Origin: Poecilobothrus nobilitatus
Lineage: Eukaryota > Arthropoda > Insecta > Diptera > Dolichopodidae
Length of the DNA: 64,000 bases
Direction of reading: 5' to 3'
Assembly: GCA_947095535.1 (NCBI GenBank)
Contig: OX352774.1
Location: 3,472,001-3,536,000 of the forward strand
This document shows positions 34,000-46,014 of the stretch, piece after piece. The notes beneath the pieces were generated by a model. That model did no database searches and had not been told where the DNA came from. It saw only the letters and a list, made by a program, of their open reading frames with translations. A program made the position numbers and the translations under genes. Every line of letters begins with the position of its first letter. The first letter of the stretch is position 1.

Positions 34000-34345
34000 T
34001 GAATCCGCCTATTATTATTACTATTTTGCTAACAGTGACTATAGCCATTACAACAGTTACAACATGTAGTAATAACACCTTATTACATGAGATAATTATT
34101 GAAGGCAACCCCCACTGTCACTGTAGCGGCTATTATTATTGGTATTAGTATTCTTATTAATATTATTATTATTTTACTACAGAGTCAGCGTCATCAGTGT
34201 ATTACAACGTGCAGCAGTATATAACACCTTACTTGCATAATATAACCAAAAATAGCTCCACTGTAGCAGCTATTATTATTATTATTACTGTTATTATTAT
34301 TATTATTAATATTATTATTACTACTATTAATTATACGATATATAC
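34000..34345. repeat. Duplicated block with ATT trinucleotide arrays
   Basis: Two diverged units of about 145 bp follow each other: TACAACATGTAGTAATAACA at 34058 and TACAACGTGCAGCAGTATAT at 34203. Each leads to CACTGTAGC(G/A)GCTATTATTA and then an imperfect ATT array. Short open frames here (up to 117 codons on the minus strand from 33755) come from the trinucleotide repeat and are not credible genes. Confidence 0.7.
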
Positions 34346-36060
34346 ATTACTACGATATAAAAGTACTACATATTTTTTTATTTATGACTTGACCGGGGTG
34401 TGGTATCGTTCCTTTTCAGACTTATATAGTAAAAGACAAAACCTTTATAAAACCAGTTCCTTTTAAAAACCATAATTACTTTTTAGTTAAAAGGTTAAAA
34501 AAAACGTAACATCATGACTAAAAAAAAAAAATATTATAATAATTTTTAAAAAAAATTTTAAATCAAATTCTGTTAGTCTTTTAACTCTTTTCCTATACAT
34601 TTTTAACTTTGCTTCCAATTATTTTTCTTATTTTCTAAGCATAAATTCACTATGAATTATGTTGCATTATACATAATTTTGCATACAATTTTGTTTGTTT
34701 GCTTATTTTCCTTCTTAATTTACAACACTCAGTCCTGTTAACTGGCTGGTAATAACTTTTTCACTTAAAAAGTTACTTTAAAAAACATACTCACATAACA
34801 ACATACACATTTATATTTACATTTCATGTATGTATATACATATTGTATGAAGAATTCAATAAGGAAATTGCGTTATTTTTGCAATACAATTCACAATTCA
34901 TTCATTCTAATTTTTTAAAAAGGGGTCACTAGAGGTTTTTGTAAAAAAAAAAAAAAAACATGTACAAACATTCAAATATGTTTCCTGTCAAAATGATTCT
35001 ATAAAATAATTTTAAACTTAATTCCTAAAATCAATTCACTTAACTAAATTAAATTATAATGTTGAATAATGTTGTCCTTATCATGAGAAAGGGTTGAATA
35101 GAGTAAGTTTTGATTGCACAGTAACCACACTCTAAGGAATACTTTATCATCGTATAAACAAAAACAAATAACATAACAGGTTTATTGCAATCACATACTA
35201 AGGAACCAATTTCTTATATATTGTTACTTACTTTTGAACTTTAACTTTAACTGCATATTGATGCAAAGGAAATGATTTTATTCAAAAAGGATAACAGCAT
35301 TGTATTATTATAATCGAATACATTGATATTCTTTCATTAAAAATATAAGAGAATAATATGTTTTTATGCATTTTGTTAAATGATTTTAAAAATCAAGGAA
35401 TACCCAAAAGGATAAAATTCTATAGAAGTTTTTTTTTTAATATATTAGAATGAAAATATCTGTAGTTACCATCTAAAGAAAAAAACAAGAGTGGAAAATG
35501 AATGTAACAAAAGGATAAAATAAATTCACTGTGAAAATGTGTTGGTGATGTGATAGCATAAAAACAAAAGTTTTATTTTGTTATTATAATACGGGTTAAA
35601 AATATATTATTAGTTATTTTAAACTAAATAGATCCTAGATACTGGTTTTTATTAATTTTTTTTTTCTCATTCTACAAATATGTAAAAAAGTTTTCTAAAT
35701 AATTGAAAACGGAAATACAAAAACTGTATAATAGAAGAGTTTTATCTGTTATTAAATTTGAGAATTAAGATTTTAGAGTACTCTTGAATTTTCTCGATAT
35801 CTTATACAAATATGACCAATATATGGCGTAGGGCTAATGTTTATTTAAGTTATCAGTATTTAAGTCCGAAGAGATTGTAGAAAAACTCTGGTCAAGTGGG
35901 ATCTACATAAATAATACCTGTTACTTTATAAAGTTAAAAATTATATTATGACAACATCTTAGCATTACAGGTCTTGAAATTTTGTCCAGTTATTATAATT
36001 GGGGAATATAAAATAAAAATAATGATCCTGTACAGAGAAATCCTTTACTGACTTTAAGAA
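34346..36060. other. AT-rich region, nothing recognised
   Basis: No gene, RNA or repeat could be named. An A run lies at 34945-34958. Confidence 0.5.
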
Positions 36061-36067
36061 AAATGTG

Positions 36068-36222
36068 GGGGGTGGCCTAGTGGGTAAGAGCGTATAAAAT
36101 ACGCTGCAAACGCCGAGGGAGTGTGGGTTCGAATCCCACACACGTCGTAAGAGTTATTCCCCCTTACGACATTTACAGCCACGCCTGAACAGGAAAGGCT
36201 GTGTAATTTCCTGCCCACATTT
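36068..36222 (+). mobile_element. tRNA-derived SINE (type A), best-preserved copy
   Basis: The A box lies in GGTGGCCTAGTGGGTAAGAG (36071-36090) and the B box in GTGTGGGTTCGAATCCCACAC (36121-36141), where a 7-bp T-arm-like stem is intact. GTCGTAAG (36145-36152) pairs perfectly with CTTACGAC (36163-36170). Then come CCACGCCTGAACAGGAAAGG and CTGTGTAATTTCCTGCCCAC. The head resembles a long-variable-arm tRNA (Leu or Ser type) but is not a functional tRNA. It is a Pol III-driven short retroelement. Confidence 0.87.
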
Positions 36223-36229
36223 ATGTGTT

Positions 36230-38670
36230 ATGAAGCAACTAATTACTTTGCGCATATGAGTTGTGACATCAAAAAATCATTAGAATAGACTTTCACTGAT
36301 CATAAGACTTCAATTGAATAGTAATAACCCCTATAAAGAGTTGCTTCTCTTTTAATCGTTTTAAGTGAAATATAAACCTTTTCAACTTTTGCTAGGTATC
36401 TACAAAACATTCTATAAATATTTTGAGGTGATAATAGAGTCATGTTAACGTAACTTTGGAACTAAAACATCCAAATGTTTCTTATGTACGTATTATAGAA
36501 CATAAATATACATTTTAGTTAAAATGAAAATGTATATTAACCTCAGTAAGAAACTTAATTAGCATTTTTTTACTTTAATTTTTTGGTTTAATGCATTTAT
36601 TTATTAGGTAACATATTTACAATCTAAAATTATTACATAATATTGTAATAACCGAATGTTTTAATATAAGGCGCACTATTGACTTGAAATTAAGGACTAC
36701 ATTTGTTGATTTAATTCATAAAATCTTTAGAATACAATAGGTAATATATTTTTTACCTCATTTTAAGTGAATAATAAGAAAGTAAAGAAAAATGTCAATG
36801 TGCTAAAATGGACTTCTTCGAAAATTCTCCACTGCACCCGAACAAAAATATCCTAATGATTTTTGAATATCTTAATTGACTGCCTAATAAACGTTCATTA
36901 AACAATACAAAAAAAAATAAAAAGAAATTTCCTGAAATTCAATGTGATTCTCTCTTTTACAGTTTTTTTCAAAAAATATTTATTAATTCTTTTTTAATAA
37001 AGAGTCAGTAATGCATCAATAAAACGACACTTAAGGAAAATTAACGATAATGTTAAACATTATAAAAAAAAGAAAACTTACAACAAAAAGAAAAAAAAAC
37101 AAAAAACTCTTACAAAATTGCTAAATAATCCTTAAAAGCTTAATAAAACTCCTTTTCTATCTTTCGAGTATGAAAAACGGTGTAGAAAATACATGAAAAA
37201 AAAAAAACAAAATACATTTTTACTCGTAGGGTGTCCTTTTTATACATAGAAAACTTTTAGAAGAAAATATGAAGTAAATTCAATCTTAATTCTTTATTTT
37301 GCAACCAATACCACATAATTAAAAAGAAACTTTATAATATTTATGTAGATATGTGTGGATATATATATATATATATATAATATAATATTTTCATTGTAAT
37401 ACATTTAAACATAAAAAAATAAAATAATATAAAATAGAAAAGAAAATTTTTATAAAGTTCTAATCCTCAATTAAAAATGGATTTGTCTGGGCTAAATTGT
37501 TATCTGACTCGGGTGTGCTCAAAAAAGAAAATATATTTTCCTTCTCTTTTCTTTTGTTATTATTTTCTTGTTATATAATTTTTATTTTCTATTTCATTTA
37601 TTTTTTAATTCTAGTTACCTTTAGACTTAGAGCTTGCTGTATATATTTTATTTTTATATTTGTAATATTTTAAAATTTTAAATTTTTATATAAAATTTAC
37701 AACATTTTTTACATTTTATGTCTCGGTTTTTCTTTTTCTCTAAATTAGTTTCCATCTCTTATACTTTCTTAAAAATAAAAAATTTTTAAAAGTAATTTGA
37801 TTTTAAATCCAATTTTAATTTTACTGGGATTTCTTTAAATTTTTCTTTTTATTTCATTCTCTTTCTATCTTTTGTTATTCTTGCTATCTCTTTTTTTCAT
37901 TTGTGTTTTCTTTACATTTGTGTTAATATTTTGAATGAGTGTATTTTAAGGATAATCCAAATAATTCATATAAAAAGAATATATACTTCATATTGAAAAC
38001 TACAAAATAACAAACAACAACAATTTCAGAAAAAAAAAATAAATGTTAGAATAGAAAGACGGAACTTATTTCCAAAGAAATCAAAAGAATAAAAAGGAGA
38101 TTTTGTTTTAATTGTTTTTTTTGTTTTTTTTTTTTTTTTTTTTTATTATTATAAAAGATTAAAAAATAAAATTAATTTAGTTCAATATCTGTTTTTCTAA
38201 CTACTGGATGATAAAAATTGATTAATTACAAAGGATACATGAAAGGACTTTGAAAGAAATGTATATATATGTTTTATGAAAAGTTTCTTCTTCTTTTTAG
38301 ATATTCCTAATGTATGAATATGAACAATTTTAAGTTTTAATATAACAAAAAAAATTTAAAAAAGAAAAATTCGTTATTTATTGCCATCATTAAAGTTTTG
38401 TTTTTTTTTTTTCAAATACGTAAAAAAAACTTAGTTTTCTAATAAGGTAATTTGCTTTAGTGATATTCTATTGAAATTATTAGTCAAAAAAGTTTTAAAG
38501 TGTAAATAAAACTGATAAACGTAGATATATTGATGAATTTTCATTAAAAGAATTTTTTGCACTGTATTCGCTAACTCCTAAACTTTTTAGCTTTAAAGCT
38601 AAAGAATATGTACATAGGAAAGTAATAAAATCTAATAACTTTTTCTGGGAGTTGAAAAGTATAGTCAATT
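36230..38670. other. AT-rich region, no gene
   Basis: It contains a TA run at 37359-37379 and a long T run at 38126-38143. I see no gene or recognisable repeat. Confidence 0.55.
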
Positions 38671-38678
38671 ATATTTTG

Positions 38679-38799
38679 TTAGCCGGCTTTGATCACTTTA
38701 AATGACCTGCTTTCTCCAAAGAGAATTGCTGCCGCAATTTCATCATTTGTTTCACATACAGAGTGATCCCGAATTACAAAACAATTATTTATTAAATTC
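38679..38799 (-). other. Short coding-like segment, unidentified
   Basis: On the minus strand about 40 codons are open, ending in a stop at 38679. The last part reads CETNDEIAAAILFG and ESRSFKVIKAG, with balanced amino acids and normal codons quite unlike the Lys/Phe/Ile frames elsewhere. No start codon or good splice acceptor precedes it in frame, so it may be an old pseudogene or transposon fragment, or chance. I do not recognise the family. Confidence 0.3.
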
Positions 38800-40210
38800 A
38801 ATCAATAAAATCTATCTGGTCTAAAAATTAGTCTGTAATTTCTATTTAACGTCTACAATAAAAAAAAAAAAATTTATAATACATTTTGGGAAATAAAAAA
38901 TGAGACAGATATTATAAAATATATAAAACAATTCGAAGTTGAGAATGTGAATAAAATTCAAAATTCAGTTTTTAAGTTCCCCGCTTTATTCCGTGGTAAA
39001 AAGTGGTAAAGCGAAACACTTTTATCTGATTATTCAACGTTATTCAGTTACTGTTAAATTATTACTTATAGGTAAAATTAATTGTAAATGTCAATAATAA
39101 AATAATTTATACATTTTTTACGCAAACATGCCACATCCCAAGTACTGTATTGCTTTTCTAAAGAGCAATAATCAAACGGATATTGTTCTATATTTACATT
39201 AAACGGAATAGTGAAATTAATCTAAACTAATAAAAAACCGAAATTTATTTTCAAGTTGGAGGTGAATCAATATCACTTAGAAGGAACGTACTCATAAATC
39301 GCTTTCATATATCATTGTATTTCATTCATTGAATTTTATTTCGAATTATTTCATATTTTATTTTAAATTCATTAAGAAAAAATATTAGTACATACAACAC
39401 AAAACTTATATGTTTTATTAGAAATCTTAGAATAAGGATAAGAATTATTAAATTTATTACTTTTATAAAAAAAAAAAATCTCTGGCTTATCAATTAATGA
39501 GTTCAATTGTAAGAATAATATCGTTTTCTCTTACTTTTTCTTTTAACCATTTTTCATGTTTAAAGATGTAATAAAAACGCAAAAAAAACTTTTTTGTCAA
39601 GATGAAAGTATCTAATTTATGTGGTATCATTTATTCCTTATAATTTTAATTACATAATATATTATTAATAAAATAATTACTGTTAATATAATTAAGTAAA
39701 AAAAAATCTTAAAATATTTATACAACAACGAAATAATAATGGAAGGATTTTTAAAAAAAGATAATCAAAAATTAAAATGTTCAATGCATGCACGCATGCA
39801 TGGAGAAAATCAACTAAATGAAAATTCTAAAAATTTATTAAACTAAAAATCAAAACCTCGAAAAACATCAAGAAATTACAAATCAAAAGATGCCAGAAGG
39901 GTATTGCTAATTAAATCAAAAGTACCCATTTAAGATGTTTTCGAAGTACATTAAAACAGAATAAAAAGGATCGCACCGAAAACGAATATTAGTTAAGTTG
40001 AAAATATTGAATACAGTTTTTATAAAAGTGATCGATTGTAACGGATTAAAATTTAAACCTGTAATTACATTAACATCTTATTACTAAACAAATTCATGCC
40101 CAATTGAACTTTTGAACATTTTTTAATGGTGAGATTTTTAAAAGTCAGTCACAAGTCCTATAAACTAAAACAATTTCCGCAAAGAAAAAATGAAATGCTT
40201 AATACAATAT
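38800..40210. other. AT-rich region, no gene
   Basis: It includes the palindrome ATGCATGC-AC-GCATGCAT at 39784-39801. Otherwise I see nothing that can be named. Confidence 0.5.
39784..39801. repeat. Near-perfect 18-bp palindrome
   Basis: ATGCATGC and GCATGCAT flank a 2-nt centre and pair completely. It consists of alternating purines and pyrimidines, which can adopt Z-DNA or a cruciform in principle. No role can be read from its neighbours. Confidence 0.8.
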
Positions 40211-40215
40211 TTATT

Positions 40216-40636
40216 CTTATGTTATGAGGCTTCGTGAAAAAAATCCCCAAGAAGTCGCCAATTCTCCCATATTTAAATATTCAGTTAAAGAGGAATATCC
40301 TGATTTTGAATCTTACTTTAAAATCTCTCCTAATTGAGAATATGACATTAACAACTTGAAAATCAATACTAAATGTCAATGCTTACAGCCTTTTTTACAA
40401 AAGTATTAAATTTTGACATTTCTGTAGAAAAATAGTAAATTACATTGAAAACTAGAAAGCTAAGCATTTTTTTCCCTATTTAAATTTGTACAAAATTTTG
40501 GTAAAAAAGTCCCCAAAATTTGTACGAAACTTTCGGAACATTTTACATTGCAAAAACTCCGAAATATAGGGCTATTTTCGATTAATTTCAGAAACTCTCT
40601 TCTTGGAGACTTTTTTTCAGAGTCATATTATGAGTA
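40216..40636. mobile_element. Decayed ~420-bp terminal-inverted-repeat element
   Basis: The left end (TTATGAGGCTTCGTGAAAAA, then ATCCCCAAGAAG) and the reverse complement of the right end (CATAATATGACTCTGAAAAA, then AGTCTCCAAGAAG) agree over roughly 35 bp with several mismatches. Inside, GTACAAAATTTTGG and CCAAAATTTGTAC near 40490-40525 form a second hairpin around GTAAAAAAGTCCCC. No coding frame is present, so it would be a MITE-like relic. Exact ends and target duplication are not clear. Confidence 0.6.
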
Positions 40637-40639
40637 TTT

Positions 40640-43435
40640 TGAACAGCTAATTTTGTTTTAATTTCCATTCCAAAAATTATTAGTGACTATAATTGCGTAC
40701 AAAATTGGTCTGCAAATCTCATTTTTAAAAAGTCCACCATAAAGATGAAAAATGTTTCTAAAAGCCAAATGAAATTTGCTCTTAATTTTGACCACTAACT
40801 GCTTACGAAATTAGTTCTTAAATTTTAAAATAATAAATTTCAAAAATTTATATTAGAAGTTATATGCGAAGTAGAATGAGTTGAAATATACAACGCCCAA
40901 TCTCTGTCAATTTTTAAGATTTCTATGTTAACATTTTTATATACAGCACTTTTAGATTAAGTTAAGAAATTGATAAGTTTTGATTATAAAATAATTAAAT
41001 TTAAGTAACTTATTATACAGATAATGTAAAAAAATTATTAACAACGGAAACTTTAATTTTCTTGAAAGAATAGAGTAATATGGTATTTCCAAACAGATTT
41101 TCCAGCGAAAAAATTTTATAATAAAAATCCCAAACATTAAAATTCTCATCAATGATTACAAATTATACTTTAGTTTACATTCTGAACCAAACCAGAATTA
41201 CGTCTTTCAAAAAACAAGCATTATTCATTACAGATGATTCATTCAAATTCCAACAGTTTACGTTTTCATTTTTCATACGTGAACGAATTATGCAATTCTC
41301 AAATTGCAAATAACTGAATATTTCATTAATTGTGTTTTTTTTTTCAAGCACGACAATAATAAGTTAATCACCTATTAAATAAGAAAAAAAAATTCATTTT
41401 AAAAAATGTACACATATAAGTAAATTGCGTAATTAATTGTAATTTCAAAATGATTTTGGATGAATCATTGCATATGATTGTAATAAGAAACTGATATTAT
41501 CTGATGTCATGTCAGACTTATGATACGTATCACCAAAATTTTTTTTCATTAGCCAGATAGGCTTTACTTATGTTTAGATGCAAAAATCTAAATAACTATC
41601 TTCAAAGGAAGGCTTATTGTCCCAAAATGGAATTAAAAATCTATAGTTTAAGCTTTAATTTAGTGACAAATTTTGGTGATCACAAGTTTAATATGATATG
41701 GGTATAACTGATACCAAAACTTTGAATGAAAGGTTTAAGAAAAGGGAAAATAATTTATTTGGAATTCAGAGTATATTTAGTTTATACATACCTTCCCGTT
41801 TGCATTTTATGATTTTCCTATCTGTTTCACCTAAACCAAAACTACTACTTTGAGCTCGTTTGACATTTTTGAATAATCGCCTAGAAAAAGAATGAATTGA
41901 TATACTGAGTTGAATATGAAACAATGAAAGCATAAAACCATCCCATACAACCGGAAATAGATTATTCTTTAAATAATAAAAATGAATTATACAAAAGAGT
42001 TTCTAAAATTTTCTTCAACAAACTCAAATTATATATTGATAACATTATTTTTTGAATCATTAATTAACTACTTTGTTTTAATTTAACATTTCTTTATAAT
42101 CATTTTTTTTTTTTTTTTTAATTAATTCTAAATTTTTATGTTATCACCAATCAAATAAATGATTCCATTTATAATCTTAAACAAAAGATACTAAAATAAA
42201 AAAAAAAATTAAATTTTTTGAATAGAACAATGAAAGAAATTAAATTTCCCCAGAAATTAACTAAATAAATCTTAAAAAAGTAATTAAAAATCATTGAAAT
42301 GTCAAATGTTCATTACATTTAAAATTCAGAATCTTCACTTTTTATTTTTTTTTTTTTGTTTTTTTTTTTTTTGCTATTCTTTTGATTATACATAATATTA
42401 ATTTAATTAATTCATCTATTAATTAAAGTAATTCAGTTTAAAATGGGGTAAAAATTTAAATAAAATATTCTTAATTTTAAGTTTTTTTTTTTTTTTTGTT
42501 TTTCTTGTTTTTTATTTTTCTTCTATGACTTCTTAAAATTAAAATAAAAAGAGATTGCAAATATTTCCATTTGCTCTATTGTTTCTTATCAAAGAAAACA
42601 AATAGTTCCCTTCAATTTTTTCTCTCTTCGTCCTGTTAAATGTATTTGAAAAAAAAAAAGTAGCAAAAAATTAACAGTTATTACTTATACTTATAAAACA
42701 GTACTTTTACAAATTCTATACTGTTTCCTTTTTTTTTTCTCTCTTTTTACATTTTAAGTTTAAATTATAGAGTGAGACAGAGGAACTTGATTTTTATCAC
42801 CCATTTTTTTTTTAAGAGCAAATGAAAATCTTTACTTTTTATGTTTTATTTTGTTGTTGATTTTGTTTTCTTAACGACCAATCCTTTTTTATTACATTGA
42901 AGGAAATGAAAGATTCACTCTTCCCAACATTCACCTTGCATTAAAGTAAATTATTTGTGAGGCGTTATAAGTTTCACTTTCCAAGGATAGTTAATTTTTT
43001 TTTTTAACTGCTTTTCTTTTAAAATTAAAATTTTAAATTCGCTTTATCTAATCATTTTTGTTTTATGGATTTTTCCAAATGTAAATTATAACATTGAATT
43101 GCCACCGTTTATTTTATCCGGTTGACCAGCGAAAAAATAATTATGTAAAAGAGGTTGTAACTTGGATATTTTTTAACAGAAGTGAATTCTTATTAAAAAG
43201 AATTTTCTCTGTTACGAAAATTCTACTTTTTCTTTTATGGTAATGAATTTTTGTCATTCATACTGCAGAACACATCATAATCTAAACTCGGAGGCAACTA
43301 ACAGTATTCAAGTACTCTTAAAAATTTGTATACCTGTCATCAACTTTTTAACCTGCCGGTCATTCATACCGGCTAGATGTTTTAAAATATTAAATTTATC
43401 TCTCCTTAAACATAAAGCATACTAAGCTTAAAATC
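40640..43435. other. AT-rich region, no gene
   Basis: T runs near 42102-42119, 42343-42372 and 42482-42497 dominate. Open frames of 60-66 codons have no family resemblance. Confidence 0.55.
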
Positions 43436-43440
43436 CAAAA

Positions 43441-43594
43441 CGTGACAAGGAAATTACAAAGACTTTGCTTTCCAGATATGGCTGAAAATGTCGAAATGGG
43501 GAATTATTCTTACGATGTGTGTGGGATTTAAACCTACACTCCTTCTATGTTTACGGCGTATTTACCCTTTTACCCACTAGATCACCGAGGCCCT
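43441..43594 (-). mobile_element. tRNA-derived SINE (type A), diverged copy
   Basis: Read on the minus strand it gives GGGCCTCGGTGATCTAGTGG with GTAAAAGGG (A box), GGAGTGTAGGTTTAAATCCC (B box), then ACACATCGTAAGAATAATTC, CATTTTCAGCCATATCTGG and TTTGTAATTTCCTTGTCAC. This follows the same order as the copy at 36068. The B box has changed from TTCGA to TTTAA, so Pol III activity is unlikely. Confidence 0.82.
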
Positions 43595-43599
43595 TTACA

Positions 43600-44940
43600 A
43601 AGAGTTACAATACCAAATTTTGAACACAAAGTTAATAATCACTCTGATTAAATTCACTTGAAACATTTACATGACGGTTTCTTTCTTGTATCATCGATTC
43701 TCACTTGCAAACAATAAAATTTAAATATCTTAAAATTAGTTAGACCAACTTTCAATAACTTTGTAGTCTCATTGTTGTAAAAAATTTTTTATACTTTGTA
43801 TCGCTGTAACTGTACAATTGTAAAATTCAATGAAAATACTAATTGATAGAATAGAAAATAAGCAGGAAAACTTTTTTATTTTCACATTTTTCTGTTCTTT
43901 TCTTATTTTTCCTACTTTATTTCTAAAAACTTGTAATCATAAAGTTTACGAGAAAAAACAAGAAAAACAAAACAAACAAAAACAGAATTTAAAGAACTCT
44001 AAAGATAGGAAAAAAGTACAAAAAAAAAATTATAAAAAGAAGTAATTCTAGCAAAAATTACATTGTAAAGATCATACGTATACAAAAATATAAATATATA
44101 CATACTTATACATTCAAAGAAAGAAAAATATCAACAAACATATTCCCTTGAGGCTAAAATGGCACTCAAAGATGTTCATGTAATTCCATAATAGCATTAA
44201 AGATATTTTCATTATTATTGTTATTATTATTATTATCATTATTATCATCAACATCATCTTCATGATGCTCCTCACCATTCTCCATATATATATACACATA
44301 TATACACATATACATTCATAAATGGCATATTATAGTAGTATAGACTATAAAACAATAATAAACAATTCAAATAAAAACAAAAATGAAACCCTTTAGGCAA
44401 CAAAACAATTTTTCAAAATAAATGGCCAATTCTTTTAAAAATTATTTTATTTATATCAAGGACATGGACTTACAATAACAACAACATTCAAAAAGGACAA
44501 AGTATCTAAAGATTTCTTTGTTTTCTTTATTTTTTTTTTTTTGTGAATTGTGAATTATAAACGAAATAAAAAAAAAAACACGAAATTTAAATGAAGAACA
44601 AAATACTAGAAATAATAACAAAATAAAAAAAAAACCTTTGATTTCGCCCTTTCTTTCAACAATTTGGCGTTACATGACATCATTTTCCATTTTACTTTTT
44701 CTTTTTTCTTATTCTTGTTTTTAAAAATTTCGTTGGTATATTTTTCGTAAAAAGATAAAAAACAATACGAACAAATAACGTATCTTTAACCTGGTAAATA
44801 GCCGTTATCGAAACATTAAATCTAACGATGATGAAATGGCGTTAGGAATTAAAACCCAGATTTAAAAATGTTTAACAACAATAAAAATTTCAAAAAAAGT
44901 AAGTAACTCAAGATTCAAAAAAACCTAATTTTATTTTTAA
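43600..44940. other. AT-rich region with an ATT/ATC trinucleotide tract
   Basis: An imperfect ATT/ATC tract lies at 44211-44276. I see no gene. The 71-codon frame at 43830 is Lys- and Phe-rich low-complexity sequence. Confidence 0.55.
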
Positions 44941-44944
44941 TAAC

Positions 44945-45717
44945 GAAAACATTTCCAAAATATAATACAAACAGTTTAAAATTGGGACTTGCACCAAAAT
45001 AAAAAAAAATTTGAAAATAGGACTTTTTGCCATTTTGAGGGGCTGTAAATCCAGAACCCCATATAACTAAGAAAACCCGTTAATACACGTAAAAATATAT
45101 TAGCGGAGCTTTAATTTTTATTTCTTGCCGAAGAAAAATTTGTCAAGGTGCCTAAGTTAAAGGGTCCTAAAAATTTTTTTTTAGCACTAATAGGTCTTAA
45201 GCAGGGGGTGGTACAAAAAAATTTTCTGAACAAGATTATAATAATTCTAAAAGTTCCTTCTTGTCTCAAAATTTCAAGTTCCTATCTCAAAGAGTGCCGG
45301 AGTTATAAAGGTAGAAAAATAATGCAATATTTGGTTTTTACATAACGGTAAATTTAAATATTAAATTTTAAAAAATACATATACATATATAATTTTGATA
45401 TTGGTTTACAAAGATAAAACAAATTCCTGTTGAATGGCGTTCTCAGATTGCAAAAATGTTAAGCGAGACGTGACATATACGCATTTAAATATAGGGCTTT
45501 TTCAAAGTTTGAAGGGTTGCAGTTCCCTGATGGATGGGGCTACATGAAAAAGTTGCTCCAAAAAATTAATTTTTTTATGAGACCTATCAATGGTTAAAAT
45601 CCTATCCATTTTTTGTCTCTATCTTTGGCGGTGTAGAAGTTTTGTAAACAGACGGACGGACAGATAATGAAACTAATAGGCATTTTTTCTAAATTTTTTT
45701 GGACATGTGCTAAAAAA
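44945..45717 (-). repeat. Family A dispersed repeat, copy I
   Basis: AACATTTCCAAAATATAATA begins it, followed by TTGGGACTTGCACC, GGGGCTGTAAATCCAGAACC, CGTTAATACACGTAAAAATA, TTGCCGAAGAAAAATTTGTC, GAGTGCCGGAGTTATAAAGG, ACATAACGGTAAATTTAAAT and GATGGATGGGGCTACATGAA. It ends with AGACGGACGGACAG at 45650-45663 and ACATGTGCTAAAAAATG. It is nearly complete and lacks the 445-bp internal duplication of copy D, so it probably shows the basic form. Confidence 0.87.
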
Positions 45718-46014
45718 TGAATAAATTTGATTTAATATATTGGAAAGAAACAGAATCTATTATTGCCAGGAACGTATAAGAAATTGGATACTAATGTCAA
45801 ACTGCATTTCGCGGCATATCACTCAATTGTGGTTAATCAAAGAAAAAACATGAGCAAAGGATTTGAGAAAAAACTTTATTAAACAAAATGACAAGTTATG
45901 TTTGTAGTAATTTTTTGTAATTTGTATTTAATTCGAACTAACTTAAAGTATAGAATATTTATGAAAATAATATAAAACAATCAAATCCTATTTAAGTAGA
46001 TTAGATTAGAAGAG

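Noticed and set aside
33755..34148. 117-codon minus frame and overlapping 64-codon plus frame
   Set aside because: Both run through a dispersed repeat and ATT/GTT trinucleotide repeats. Their Ile-, Val- and Thr-rich residues reflect those repeats.
36068..36146. Functional tRNA gene (Leu- or Ser-like)
   Set aside because: The A and B boxes and T arm are present, but no 7-bp acceptor stem or proper anticodon arm forms. Related copies at 14398 and 43441 share a non-tRNA body, which marks a SINE.
39126..39201. Short plus-strand frame MPHPKYCIAFLKSN as an exon
   Set aside because: It is only about 24 codons, without a supporting splice site or neighbour. Chance cannot be excluded.
44211..44276. 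Regulatory element
   Set aside because: It is a plain imperfect ATT/ATC trinucleotide tract with no other signal.
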